64,000 nt of DNA, taken from the NCBI GenBank assembly GCA_029747015.1, contig JAKOGI010001267.1, forward strand, positions 62,001 to 126,000. Reading direction: 5' to 3'. The stretch comes from Carnegiea gigantea. Its lineage: Eukaryota; Streptophyta; Magnoliopsida; Caryophyllales; Cactaceae. The notes below the pieces were generated by a model. The model had not been told where the DNA came from. It made no database searches and saw nothing but the letters and a program-made list of their open reading frames with translations. Each line of letters opens with the position of its first letter. The stretch's first letter is position 1. A program made the position numbers and the translations under genes. Positions 1 to 12,086 of the stretch are shown piece by piece.

Positions 1-189
1 TTTCTAGGTCACAACAAGGCACTTACGAAGTGTCTTGTATTAAGACATTCATTGTTTTACTAAAACATAATTAAAGCTTAATAGGTAATATGTGGCAGCA
101 TGAGAATTGTCGTCGAGTACCGTAGGATGTGGTAAAACCCGTGAAGACCATAAAAAATGAAGAGGATAGAAAGAATGGGTGAAAGGACA

Positions 190-600
190 TAAAGGCGAAG
201 AAGCCTACGTTCTCCACTTTTGTTTATAATTTATAGTAAAGAATTGATACAACAGGACTACGAAACTTCTTCACACCATTTGGCGAAGTGGTGGATACCT
301 ACATATAATGTAAAGAGGGTGGGCAAAACAACCAAAGATTTAGGTGTAAGCTTTGCATCTAGAAAAGGTCAGAAAGTCGTTGAGAACATGAAAAGGGCCT
401 TCATACAAGGGAAGAAGATTTTGGGGTCTTGGGCAAGGTACAATAAAAATTCAAGAATTTGGAGGAGAAATGTCTTCAAAATACAAAAAGATGGATGGCC
501 TTTGAGTGGCAAGGAAAATAAAAGGAGATTTGCTAAAAGAAATGGATTTCAGAGAGAAACAATAAGATATAACGCATACAAATGAGCCATGAATTTAAAA
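190..600 (+). pseudogene. Frameshifted RRM (RNA-recognition motif) protein fragment
   Basis: Reading across frames gives the order of an RRM domain. A beta-1/RNP2-like FVYNL lies near 216-232. FTPFGEVVDTYI, the usual helix-1/beta-2 segment, is in another frame at about 268-305. A degraded RNP1 region (KTTKDLGVSFAS, where KGFGFVRFAS would be usual) and VVENMKRAFIQGKKILGSWARY follow at about 325-440. The longest open frame has no ATG near its start and joins pieces only by ignoring at least two frameshifts, so this is a dead copy. RRMs of this style occur in ordinary plant RNA-binding proteins and in the ORF1 of plant LINEs. Nothing here decides between them, and the 5' part may lie left of the window. 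The identification rests on pattern only. Confidence 0.45.
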
Positions 601-1642
601 GTGAAGGCAAACATGCAGTCGATCTAAATTTCGAGGTCAGGAGCCCAAGACCACTATTGGAATCATCTTACTGCAACCCTCCTTTTTTCTAATCCACAAT
701 TTCTTTATCTTTTTTTCATTTCAAATAGTGCTAACTTGTTAGATTTGGCTTATATTGTAACGCTCTATAATTATAGGAGGATTATCTCCATATTTTAATT
801 GAGTAAAATTTTAGCAAAAGCATAACTATTAAGGCATTATCGCTGCTTTTCCAATTTCTTAGAAAAGCAAGATTCGGTTAAATAAAACACATAAATAAAC
901 TCGAATCGAATATGAAAGGAACATCATTTTATCTATGATATGAATTGAAAACATTTATATAGGATACTTGGTAGGCCAATACTCCTGGCGATCAATAAAA
1001 TAGCTGAAAGAAAAACAATGACCTAAAACGAAATCCTAAATTCTAACTTCTGAGGTATGCATCTCGTTTCTTTAATTTCAGCTCTATTTTTCACCCAAAA
1101 TCAAAATAGAAAAAAAAAAGAGAAAAATGAGGCAACACCCAACACACCCGACATTGTACTGTCCAGAATAAATACATTTTAATTTAGGAGTGCCGTGACC
1201 ATAAATTCATTTTGTTTTAAATCAAGGAGAGTGAAATAAATAAAGCAATGATCATATTACTATATCAAGTGGTACCCATAACGACACAAGGATGCAATAA
1301 CGATAAGTGAGGATAAACCTCTAATAGTGAATAACATTATGATCAGGATGAAGTCCTACATATGCGCATCCTTCGGGGCAATCAAGCCCGATCGAATAGT
1401 GCTGGTACCAGGGCAATAATAATAATGGGTCCACTGATTAAATGCTAAAATTCAATAAAACTTTAGATGAACATATCTTTACACCCATAAATGAACAATG
1501 AGAAAGGTACAATCATTGAAACATACCTTGATTTTTTTATACGATAAGAAGTGCTTTCTTTGTTGCCAAGTGACAAGTAACATAGCTTCTAACTTGGTTC
1601 AATATATAACATGGAAAATAATATCATTCAGTTAATATGTAA
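601..1642. other. No gene seen; possible old LTR starting near 756
   Basis: AT-rich DNA without a coding frame I trust. TGTAACGCTC at 756 looks like the U5 end of a minus-strand gypsy LTR (compare TGTAACACCC in B and J), but I found no primer-binding site beside it, no partner copy and no target duplication. The LTR reading is therefore weak. Confidence 0.25.
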
Positions 1643-1936
1643 TCACAATTAGCAATAGGCTTAACAAATAATATTGAGAAAAATACAATTACCAAGGGGG
1701 GAGGTAAAGCGTGTAGTGATGGGGACCATCTCAATGACCCTTCTAACCTCTCCCCCTCCAACCTACAAGAACCCAGCAACACCAAGGAAGTCAAGGAAAT
1801 TCAGGCATTGGTCAGAAACACCATAATTCAGCCCAATAGCAACATGCCCAATTCAACTAGAAATTGGCCCAGTTTTATCTGTCTTTTAGGACCCGCTACT
1901 GAAGAGATAATTGACTACATTGACCACCCCCTTTAA
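1643..1936 (+). other. 97-codon open frame without ATG start, unknown
   Basis: An open frame follows TAA at 1640-1642 and ends at TAA 1934-1936. Its middle is rich in Asn, Ser and Pro, and it contains KEVKEIQALVRNTIIQ and ends in EEIIDYIDHPL. It has no early ATG. The composition looks more like protein than the surrounding AT-rich DNA, so it may be an internal piece of a decayed element ORF such as a LINE ORF1. I do not recognise the family, and a chance open frame of this length is possible. Confidence 0.2.
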
Positions 1937-4600
1937 TTTTAAGATGTTAGATTTCAAATAAATCAAGTTTCAAGGCATTTGGAGATCATTTGCTAGGACA
2001 ACCAGCAACTTCTTTCAGATGGTGCAGTTCTGGCGCAAATCCAGCAAGGGGCAAATTCAAGGGGAATTAAGTTGACTTACCAAAGTCCATTCTTTTTGAA
2101 ACTTTAAGGCATGAAAGTAGACATAAATATTTATCAATCAAGTGCCCAATAGACTTGCTTGTACTAGGGGTGGTCGAATTGACCTCTTTGTACTTTCAGT
2201 TCCTTAGCTGGTTTATGAGGATGGAATTGGCTGATTTGCTTCTTTAAAAGCCAGCCACTTCCCTCTTGTTTAACAACTTTGAATGAATGCAAAACCTTGA
2301 GTTAGAAAACTCTCTCTACTTCTCTTGAAAGCCTAGTGTTGTATCTTGAGTGTGGCAACCTCAAGTGGGTCTCTAGGTCTTCTTGATTCAACTAAGAAGG
2401 TGATTAAGTTCTGTAACTTAGTTAAACTAAGAAGATTGCCCAAGTGTGTGTGAACCAAGGTGGGTATTTGAATCACCCTTGCTAGCCCACTTGCATTCTA
2501 TCCTTGTTCTTGTTTTCTTTGATTCCATCTCTCTACCATACCTGTATGCATTCTTGAATCCCTTTTGCATTATCTTGTATTAATGAGGCTAGAGTACATC
2601 ATGTAGAGTAGGTAACTTCGAGAACGTCCATCAAAGAATTAAGTCACATTCTAGGCCAAGTAACCAACAAACATGAAGCATGCATTGCGTAGAATGTGAA
2701 CATGGGTGGATTTTTGTTTATGGGAGGGGTGTCCTGTGTCCATGGACAGCCCTAGCCCAGAACAATTTCTAATGGGCAATTCTAAAGTACGTCATATTGA
2801 TGTTTGTGGACATCTTTAAAATGGACCAGAAAAGTTATGGACACCCTTTAAATATGCATAACCCACATATTTGCATTTTTAATTTTTTTAAATACTAGAA
2901 GTACAACTATAAAATGGAAATTTGATAGAAAAGTAAATTAAATTAAACTAAATGCATCCAAACCCAAATCTCTCTCTCTCTTCGCCTCCCCCTCTCTTTC
3001 TCTTGTGTGGATTTTAGACTTTTAATTTACTCCAATGCTAATCTCTTTAATTTTCTTTTATTATTATTATTGAATTTTTCAGCAATGTGTTCTTCGTGCA
3101 GAATTTTATTTAGCTTGGCACTTAAACTTGATGCTATTTCTTTTTCCCGCATTTTGGTGCTTTTAGATGCTGGAGATTACTTATTTGCAATTTTATTTCA
3201 TGCGTGACGTGTCCACTTCATGGCTTTTTTTTTTGTTTTATTACTTGGTGCAGATGATTTGTGCTCTATAACCAACGGTTGTAGTAAATAGTAGATAGTT
3301 GTAACATTTTGTGATTTCAGCACAATTAATATATTAACTTCAAAATATGAAAAACTATAGAGAACAAATGTGGTAATAGACCTATCATAAGTTTTTCTTT
3401 TGGAGCAAACAAGTGGGGTATATTAGTGTTACTTATCAACTTTCGCTAGTACAGAAATACGAGACGGAATGTTTGTTTAAAAAATACGAGATGAAACCTT
3501 TATACAAAATAGTCTGCCATAGTATATATCATATGATCTTTTTTTGTGGTAATGTATATTAGTGATGATGTTAATAGATGGATACTCCTATTTAAATGTG
3601 TGTAGGTCCACCATTGAATGTGAATGCTAGGGTTCGAGCATCTCATGGCCGGGTGTAGAGAAATAGTATCTTAAACATAGCTAGTTGGCCATATTTAATG
3701 ATAGAAAATAGAGTGCTTAAAATGATCAAGTGGCGCACTTTAAGGACTTGTGGAAGAGGGACTAGATTATGTTTTAGGCTAACAAACTTTGCAAGGCTAT
3801 TGCATGCATTGCATAGGTAGATTAGGCGAGACTCGGGATTGATATGATACGTGGGCATAACGGAGGAAATCCTAAACATGGCCTCTCGGCTATGTTTTGT
3901 TATAATAATATGGAAGCGAGGATGGTCAGGCAATGAAATTGGAGGGTTGCTAAAGGGGCATCAAGCCATTGTTTCAGCAAGCTGGACATCTAAGAGTTTG
4001 GAATGCATTGTAAAGAATATAATCAAAGTGCATCAAGGGTAAAATGACTACGGAATAGCTCGGATACGTAGCCCTTAATAGGCATATCAATCATAGATAA
4101 ACAAGATTAGACCTGCCAAAACTAACCTTTACCTAATTATATGAAGTAAACAATCTATCAAAATTTGTTCCAAATAAAAATTGTATCAATCCATGGCAAA
4201 CTGGTATGCCTAGAACCCGACAAGGAGTTAACATATATAAGATGCCCATAACCTAGCCCATATATAAAAGTAACTAAACATGGACTTAACTGAGCAACCT
4301 ATTTGCTAGATCTACTATAGATAATTGTAGCGTAAGTGAGATAATAGAGGCAGTTTCTGGGGGTGGTTACTATTGTGGTTTTCCCACCATATGGTGGATG
4401 CCTTATGTTCTTAAGACCTTAGGGAGGACTGGGGTGGTCATTATTTACAGAGTTGTCATCAGAACGGTGATTCGAGGGTAGCTTGAGGGAGGAGAAAGTG
4501 AAAGAGTTAGTGTTTTCAGATGGTGCTCATGGTAGTTTAAGAGGTGGTGGTTGATGCTGGTGACATGGGCTAGCATCAAGGAGATATAAGATGTATTTTA
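1937..4600. other. Unresolved repeat-derived DNA; promoter-like LTR segment near 2160-2600
   Basis: No convincing gene. Around 2241 a TATA-like TTTAAAAG is followed by a CT-rich, leader-like stretch and by repeated AACTAAGAAG motifs to about 2600. This is the usual look of the R/U5 part of a plant LTR, but no second copy is in the window. Short open frames at 3007-3207 and 3643-4042 show no domain. A short CT microsatellite lies at about 2970-3004. Confidence 0.25.
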
Positions 4601-4750
4601 AGGAATTAATATTTGATGTTCGGATTTGTGTTTGAATTAGAGCTGCAAAACTATGCACCTTCTGTCTCGGTTTACACTGCTACATGCCCTGGTTTATTGT
4701 TTTATGTATATCTAAAATAATTTATTTACATAAAAATGTATTTCCTAACA

Positions 4751-5467
4751 CTCCCCTTGAAGTTATAGCATGTAAGTCATTCATGCGCAACTTGCTTTTC
4801 AAATATTGGAACTGCCGCTTCCTAAGAGCTTTTGTAAAAATATCTGTTAGTTGTTCCTTTGTTCCAACATGTGATAAAGTAAGAAGGCTAGCTATAACTT
4901 CTCAGGAATAAAGTGGCAATTAATCTTGATGTGCTTTGCTCGCTATGGAACGTAGGATTCTTGGCTATGTCTAATGCAGCTTGACTATCACAAAACGGCT
5001 TCATTGGTTGTTTTAGGAAGACCCCTAATGAAACTAATAAACTTCGCAACCAAACAACTCACTAGTAGCAACTACCATAGACTCGTACTCAGCTTTAGTA
5101 GATAACATGAAAACAGTCGCTTGTTTCTTAGCCTTCCACGAGATAGGTGACTCACAGAGCTGGACAAAGTACCCTGTTGAAGATCTCCCTCAAAGTGGGC
5201 ACCCCCCTAGTCTGAATCACAAAACCCATAGAGCTTCATTTCAGAATTTACCATAAGTAGTATTCTAAGGCCAACAGTTCCTTTCATATAGCATAATACT
5301 AGCTGAGCATCTTCCATATGTTCTTCTTTAGAAGCCTGCATGAATTGAGATAAAATATGCATTGCATAAACAAGATCAGACCATGTAATTGTGATATAAA
5401 TTAAACGAACGACTAATCTTTGATACTGAGCAGCATCTTTCAATAAGCGCTTATCTACCAAGGCAAG
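4751..5467 (-). pseudogene. H copia pol, RNase H and C-terminal part (broken)
   Basis: From right to left the minus strand gives YQRLVVRLIYITITWSD and VLCYMKGTVGL (the connection to RNase H), GFCDSD (start of RNase H), then in other frames the PISWKAKKQATV block and a relic of the SSAEAEY motif. It ends with KEQLTDIFTKALRKRQF near 4800-4870, the typical copia C terminus. Only the first 111 codons (5207-5542) are continuous, and the frame then shifts several times. In an intact element this region removes RNA from the RNA:DNA hybrid. The stop codons rule out a functional product. Confidence 0.85.
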
Positions 5468-6792
5468 CAATACTGCCGCAAATGCACGGTGGCATTGCAG
5501 CAAATCAAGATCATCTCCCACAAGGACTAGGTCAATCGACAAGGCTTTATTCCCTCAAGATAGGCTAAGCGGATTAAACTTTGAGATTAAAATTAATTAA
5601 TCTACTATCTAATCTAATGGATGAATAATCAAGGAATTATACAAAACAAGCCATCTCTCAATTCATGTATAAATCAAGCACTTCTTCCTCAATGGATCGT
5701 TTTAAAACCGACAATTAAAGTATCACAACCCTCTTTCAAGGGGAAGTGAAATACGTAAATCTAACCAATTACCCTTTCTCAAGGGCTCTTGATTTGTCTA
5801 GCTTCATTAAGCATTCAATTATCAAATTTGTGGTTTCTTAATTGGTGTGACTTTCTCAAGACTCTACATAATTAAGTCAAATCTTAAGATTCCAATATTG
5901 AATTTCACTTTATAGCTATTTACTCAATTCCCAAAACATGCAAGAAAGTGATCAAATTTTTCGTAAGACAGTAAACATTTAGGATTCAATAAAAACAAAT
6001 CTATAGATTCCAAAATACCAAGGAGATCAACACATCATTGGGAAAAGTAACAAGTATTCACATAAATCCAAGATCAAAATAACAAAAGCTAATACAAATT
6101 GCAAAACATAAATGCTAAAATGAGAGAAGAGAAGAGAAGAGAAGAGAAATGCTCAATCAAAGAATGCGCTTGAATCCGTCAATTGCAAACTCGGCATGGA
6201 ATCCTGGCAAGATGTCCACTCCAATTCACTTCTCTCCTCTTAATATAGTCTAAATCCTAATCTAGACGGTGAACGTGAAAATGGATGGAATGGAATGATG
6301 AATGATGGCTGAAAATAGGTTTTTATCGCGGAAAACGCCTCAGTCAAACAGCAAAACACCTAGAAGTCGAACGGCCTTAAAGAAAACTAGCCGGCTCATG
6401 GGAATGGGGGCGCCATGGTCAGCCGTGGAGCACACCATGAGCCGTGGTCTCTACCATGGCCGTTGGACATGGTGCCCACTGGTCGGGTCGTGCTCTCTTA
6501 TTTGCCTCGCTGCTTCTTTCTGGGTCCTCATGAACCGTGATACTGGCATGGTACGCCCATGTTGGGTGTCTTTAGATCCCTTTTGCTACCTTATTTAATC
6601 CGCAAGGCCTCAAAATCATTATTCTACTCACATTACTCGGCTCACAATGTCAAAATCCGCAAACACTCTCAAAACAAGTGAAACCTAGCATAATAGTAGA
6701 AACTAGGGCATAAATCGTACAATTAAGCACACTAATCCCATAAAATGACTCACAAACACTCATGAAATCCTATGCAAATATGACATTCATCA
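5468..6792 (-). repeat. D 3' LTR (left copy)
   Basis: A 1,325-bp copy ending, in plus orientation, with ACATTCATCA at 6792. It holds about 250 bp (roughly 5590-5850) that the other LTR lacks. A short GAGAA-type tandem repeat (AGAGAAGAG) lies at 6122-6150. Confidence 0.8.
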
Positions 6793-7646
6793 CTCTTCCA
6801 TGCTTAAACATTTATTTGTCCTCAAGAAAACAATAGATAAGACCAACAATGGCTGATGCATCTAGGACTCCAAAACATAGCAATCTCTTCATACTAGGCA
6901 ACTCATAACACATCACAAGCAAGAATATCAATCAATGACAACCCGAAATAGTGTACAATATATGTCAAAATCAGGAGAAGGTAGATGTTTTCAAAGAAAT
7001 ATATTACCACAAGCTAGATATCAAACCTTATCACCCTCAAAGAACCATAAAGCACATCATACAAGTACAAGGAATTGTAGATCTAAATAGGCTAGTAGAA
7101 CCTCACTTTTAGGGAGACATAGATCACTCTCACTTATGTGTTTGAAATATAGCATGGGTTCACTCAAGACTCATTCCAAAGATGCAAACTACCATATGCT
7201 TGCCAAGACTCAAATTCTCCACCACTAAAAATGCAATGCAGACATAACAATCAAGAAGACTTTACTTAGGTTGTAACATGGGTTGAAAGGGTTAAGAAAA
7301 AGGAGTGAATTAATGAATTTGGGCAATGTGGACCTATTAGCCAAGTAGCTAGGGAGTAACTAACAAAGCACCAAGTAACAATGAAGTTTACCAACACTCC
7401 AAACCCCAACAATACAATGAACATCTTTCATGAATTAAGTAGGGAATGGCTTAATAAATAAGGAACACAAGCTATTTAAATATGTAATGCCAATCACTCA
7501 ATCATTCTTTTCTCTCTTTGTGTTTTTTCCCCTTTCTTTTTTTTTCAACATAACTTTTTTCTTTTCCTTTTTGCTTTAGGAAGATAAAATAGAATTCAAC
7601 TATGAAAGGCGTAGGACCACCAATTGTCAACTCACAACTTAATATA
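6793..7646 (-). other. D internal region, non-coding
   Basis: Between the D LTRs there is AT-rich sequence with no open frame of note. The polypurine tract (minus strand) lies at about 6793-6830. Nothing suggests a captured gene. Confidence 0.6.
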
Positions 7647-8722
7647 TAGATATGGCCGTAAGCATATGGTGGCGTTGTAGCAAATCAAGGTTGATCCCAC
7701 AGAGACTGGGTGAAACTACTGGGTTATAATCCATCAAGATATGCTAAGCGAATTCAAGCTTTAGATTGATAAAAGTACGAAGATTTCTCAGGACTCTATA
7801 GAATCAAGTCAAATCTTAGGGTTCTAATATCAAATTTCACCTTTCGGTTCTTCACTCAATATCCAAAATATGTATGAAAGTGATCAGCTTTCTCACAAGA
7901 TAGTGAACATCTAGGATTCAATAAAACAAGTCAATAGATTTCAAAGCACCAAGGAGAACAACACAAGATTAGGAAAATTAAAAATTATTTGCATAAATCC
8001 AAGATCAAAACAACAAAAGCTAATTCAAATTGCAAAACATAAATCCTAAAATGAGAAAAGAGAAGAGAAAAGAAATGCTCAGCCAAAAAATGCGCTTGAA
8101 TTTGTCGATTGCAAACTCGGTATGGAATTGTTATAAGATCTCCACTTCAATTCACTCTCTCTCCCTCTAATCTAATCTAAATCCTAATCTAGATGGTGAA
8201 TGTGAAAGTGGATGGAATGGAATGATGAATGATATCTAAAAATAAGTTTTTATCATAGAAAATGCATCAGCCGAACCTCAAAATGCCTAGAAGTCGAACA
8301 ACCACAAAGAAAACTAGCATGGTAGGGGGAAGGGGGCCACCACGGTCAGACCGTGGGGGCACAACATGAGTTGCGGTCTCTACCATAGCCTCTGGGCATG
8401 GTGGTCACTGGTCGGGTCGTGCTATCTTGTTTACCTCACTGCTTCTTCTTGGATCCTCATGGACCGTGATACCGATCACAGTATGTCCATGTTGGGTGTC
8501 TTTGGGGCTCTTTTGCTACCTTCTTTGATCTACAAGGGCGCAAAATCATCATTTTCTTCACATAACTTGGCTCACAGAGTCAAAATCTATAAATACTCTC
8601 AAAACAAGTGCAACCAAGTATAATAGTAGAAATAAGGGCATAAATTGTACAATTAAGCACACTAATGCCACAAAATGACTCCCAAACACTCATGAAATCC
8701 TATTAAAAAATTACATTCATCA
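7647..8722 (-). repeat. D 5' LTR (right copy, internally deleted)
   Basis: A 1,076-bp partner of 5468-6792. It aligns from the CATATGGTGGC region to ACATTCATCA but jumps over about 250 bp near 7770, so it carries an internal deletion. Confidence 0.8.
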
Positions 8723-9745
8723 GCAAGCTTATGGTTTTCTTCAATTCGAAACACTACTGGCTTGGCCGCTAAAAGTCCATACTTCTGAACTATGTCAATT
8801 GTATATTTACACTGACACAAAAAAAGATTCCCTGTGGGGCCCATGTTACCTTAATTCCTGGAAAATATTTCAAGGGACCTAAGTCTTCAATGCTAAAACA
8901 TACATATAGATAATTTTTGAAGTCCTTATATGCATGGGCATTTTTTTCTGCTAGCACAATGTCATCTACATAAACTAACAAGGTCATGAATTCCTCTCCC
9001 TTTTGGTAAACAAATAAGGAGTATCTGCATAGGAATGAACAAATCCATGCTCACAAAAGTTTGGAGCTGAGCTTAGCAAACCCCTATCGGGGAACTTGTG
9101 GAAGCCTATAGAGCAATTTTCTCAATTTGTAGACCTTGTTAGCACTACTAGAGGTAAACCCTGGGGGCATATTCATGTACACCTCTTCATGGAGATCTCT
9201 ATGCAGGAAAGCAATGTTGACGTCCATTTGATGCAAATCCCATACTTAAGCGACTGCTGCCAGGAAACGACACACACTAGTTATCTTGGCCACTGTGCAA
9301 ATGTTTCGTTGTATCAGAGCCCTCAGTCTAGTGGTCTCTGCGTATGACCAAACACGCCTTATATCGCTGAATGAAACCATATGAATTGTACTTGATGTAA
9401 TACACCCACTTCCAGCTAATAGGCTTTTACTAGGTAGAAGATCCACGACCTTCGAAGTCTTATTCTCTTCCAATTTCTTCCGCCATTGCCTTTCACCACG
9501 AAGGTTCTTTAATCGCTTTAGAATAAAAACTAGGCTCAATAACCTTTGTAATTACAACTAAGTATTTTTGGTGAGAGATAGAAAAATTAGCACATGTGAC
9601 AAGTTTCTTATGGGATAATGCATATCTAAGGACCCTTTTTGAAGCGGCTGAGCAAGTAAGATGCGTTCTTCAATGCAGGCAATGTAGCACACCAAATCAT
9701 CAAGGTGGGCTGGCGTTTTCTTGGGCTTGTCTCCTAGCCTCACAG
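8723..9745 (-). pseudogene. H copia pol, reverse transcriptase part (RVT_2, broken)
   Basis: Read leftward from 9745: KKTPAHLDDLVCY, the linker before RT; then ALKNLRGERQW, SKVVDLLPSK and PVAKITSV, the RVT_2 N-terminal blocks, partly out of frame; then LLVYVDDIVLA at about 8950-8987, containing the YVDD catalytic motif; and finally FSIEDLGPLKYFPGI and EENHKLA, where D interrupts the gene. YVDD itself is intact, but the flanking frames are broken at several points, including near 9246 and 8790. The assignment to copia rather than gypsy rests on the YVDDIVLA and DLGPLKYFLGI style and on the IFTKAL end. Confidence 0.85.
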
Positions 9746-9889
9746 GTTGGGCAGTTCTAGCCCACCTTTAGTTTAAGCTGTGGGTGGACACTCAGGTCAT
9801 GCAGTCTACCAACCTGGGCTTGGAACGCCTTAGGCCTCTGTGCTCACTATTAGACCCGCGTCGCCCTACTGTTCCTAGCCCAGTCCTCC

Positions 9890-11290
9890 CGCGAGCTACT
9901 CTTGCAATGAAATGCTTCTGTGGGCTAGTCTCTCTAGCAATTGGTCTGGCCTAGGCTCCGAGCTCCCCATTATGAACTTTGTCAAAATGTACAAGATTAC
10001 CTCAAATAGGTGCAAATACTTGGCTTTCATTTCTTCCTCGGTTTCCCAAATGGCTTCTGAGAAGGTATGATTGTCCAAAGTACTTTAACTAAAGGTTTCT
10101 GCTTATTGTGTAGCTGCTTAATCCTGCGATCTCATAACTGGACTGGCGCTTTTCATACATCCTTAGTGACTATAATGGGCTCGGTTATGATGGCATGATC
10201 AAGATCTGGAATTTACTTCCTGAATTGTGAGATATAAAATACGTTATATACGTGTTCGAGTTCTACAGGTAGATCCAATCGATAAGCTATGGGATTCAAC
10301 TTTTCAATAACTTCATATGGTCCGATGTATCTTGGGTGTAATTTACCTCACACTCCAAATGTCCTGGTACCCTTAGTTGGTGAAACTTTCAAAAAAACTT
10401 TATCACCTACCTGAAACTCTAGAGGCCTCCTTCTTTTTTCAGCATAGCTTTTCTATTAGCTTTGGACAATCTAGATATGCTGCCAAAACTTTCTTATTAT
10501 TTCATTAGTTTCTTGGATCAGTTCTGGGTCTAAGGTCAATGTCTCATCTAAGTCACTCCAGCACAAAGGGGATCTATATTTTATTCCACATAGAGCCTCA
10601 AACGGGGTCATTTTAATGGTGGACTAGTAACTATTGTTGTAAGAAAATTCTACCTATGGTAAGTCATCTTCCCATTGCCCTTGGAACTGCAGTATATAAG
10701 CTCTTAACATGTCTTCTAAAATTTGATTCACTCTTTCACTTTGTCCATCTGTCTCAGGATGATAAGAGCTGTTAAATTTAATTTGGTTCCGAAGGCTTTT
10801 TGAAGCACTTGTCAAAACTGGGCATGAAATTTCTAATCTCTATCTGACAGTATGTCTGTTGGAATTCCATAAAATTGAACCATCTCCTTAACATATAACT
10901 ACGTCAGTCTCTCAACTCCCCAAGTATCTTGAATTGGTAGAAAATGGACAGATTTAGTGAATGAATCAACTATCACCTAGATGGCATTCTTCTTGGAAGG
11001 AGAAAAAGGTAATCTAACGACAAAGTCCATTAAGATTGAGTTCCACTTCCAAGTGGGAATTTCTAAAGGTCGCAGTTCACCTACAGGGAACTGATGCTCA
11101 GCTTTAACCTTTTGGAAAATCAAACACATGTCTACATACTCTACGATCTCATTCTTCATATTATTCCACCAAAAGTATTGCCTGAGGTCTCAATACATCT
11201 TGGTGCCTCCTAAATGCACCGAGTATCGAGTGTTGTGGCCTCCTCTAAGATCTTCTTCCTTAACTCTGTATTTTTAGGTACTCATAAGTG
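9890..11290 (-). pseudogene. A pol: integrase and chromodomain (broken)
   Basis: The minus strand at 11159-10977 reads MKNEIVEYVDMCLIFQKVKA and then PLEIPTWKWNSILMDFVV, the zinc-binding (HHCC) tail and the start of the integrase core of a chromovirus, in which the usual CLTCQKVKAEHQ has become CLIFQ. Further leftward, relics of the core, the GPY/F-type domain and the chromodomain follow, ending in WETEEEMKAKYLHLFE at about 10030-10078. In a live element this protein inserts the cDNA and the chromodomain steers it to chromatin. Stops and frameshifts throughout show it is dead. Confidence 0.8.
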
Positions 11291-11299
11291 GTTCTAAAA

Positions 11300-12081
11300 T
11301 CACAAGGTTCCATCTCCATGTACAACAAATCCAGGTAATTTTCCTCTCTCTAAATCTTCTTTTATCCTTTGGAGCTCGTGATCATTTTCCTGGTTCACTC
11401 GAATTTCCTCCACTTTGGAGGGCTGTAAGGTAAGTGCTGATAATAGAACACTTGCTTGCCTATGTGAGACTAATTGAACACCCAAGTTCTCAACCTCTCT
11501 CTAGAGGTTCATCTGAGTAATTACTACAGTATTCAAGCTATGTTGTGCCTTCCTACTGAGGGCATCTGCCACAACATTTGCCTTTTTTGTTGGTCTGCAG
11601 ATCATAATCTTTAAGTAATTTTAGCCAACGCCTTTGTCTCAAATTGAGCTCCTTCTGAGTCAAGATATACTTCAAGCTTTGGTGATTCACATACTTTATA
11701 CCAGTAATGTCTCTAAATTTTCAGTGCAAAAGACACATCCGCTAGTTCCAGATCGTAGGTAGGATAATTTCTCTCATAAGGCTCCAGCTGTTAGGAGGCA
11801 TAAGCTACCACTTTCTCCTCTTGCGTCAGAATGCACCCCAACCTATTCTTCGATGCATTACTGTAGATAGTGTACTCTGTACCCTCTACTAGTAGTATTA
11901 GGATTACAGCAGTAGTTAATCACCGCCTTAATTCTTGAAATGCCCTTTCACACTGCTCTGTCCACTTAAACATAATAGCTTTCTTCAACAAATTGATTAG
12001 GGGAGTTGCTATCTTTGAAAAAGTCCTTCACAAATATTGGATAATAGCGAGCTGAGCCCAAGAAGCTTCTAATCTCAGTGA
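11300..12081 (-). pseudogene. A pol: RT thumb and RNase H (broken), left of insertion B
   Basis: Just left of B the minus strand reads VTEIRSFLGSARYY, the RT connection segment (usually VTEVRSFLGLAGYYRRFV). Then come relics of RNase H, including [19 protein letters not shown] near 11640-11690, and the linker to integrase (11485-11300, VEEIRVNQENDHELQRIKED). The upstream RT continues at 30218 beyond B, so B sits inside one former reading frame. Confidence 0.8.
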
Positions 12082-12086
12082 CATTG

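Larger units (their letters stand above)
5468..8722 (-). mobile_element. D: non-coding LTR retrotransposon inserted in H
   Basis: Two direct repeats (5468-6792 and 7647-8722) flank an 854-bp internal region without coding content. The element is bounded by GCAAG on both sides (5463-5467 and 8723-8727), and its removal restores the copia frame. Orientation is minus: next to the left repeat the minus strand reads TTGAGGAC and then AAGCATGGAAGAG, a polypurine-type tract, directly before TGATGAATGT, the LTR start. The LTR style resembles Athila/Tat-group elements. Without gag or pol it can only have moved using enzymes of other elements. No good tRNA primer match was found at 7646. Confidence 0.85.
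4640..9745 (-). mobile_element. H: Ty1/copia retrotransposon remnant, split by D
   Basis: The minus strand carries copia pol sequence in the order RT, RNase H, C-terminal tail, then a short purine tract (CAAGGGGAG) and an LTR start TGTTAGGAAATAC, read leftward from 4750. The reverse-transcriptase part lies at 8723-9745 and the RNase H part at 4751-5467. Removing D joins the codons for KLA to LVDKRLLKD without loss. The 5' half (gag, protease, integrase) is missing: the sequence ends at about 9745, where unrelated sequence and then element A begin. The left end of the 3' LTR could not be located. Confidence 0.85.

Noticed and set aside
756..1690. Solo LTR starting TGTAACGCTC
   Set aside because: No matching end with a target duplication could be fixed. 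Candidate TATAT/ATATA pairs are too AT-rich to mean anything.
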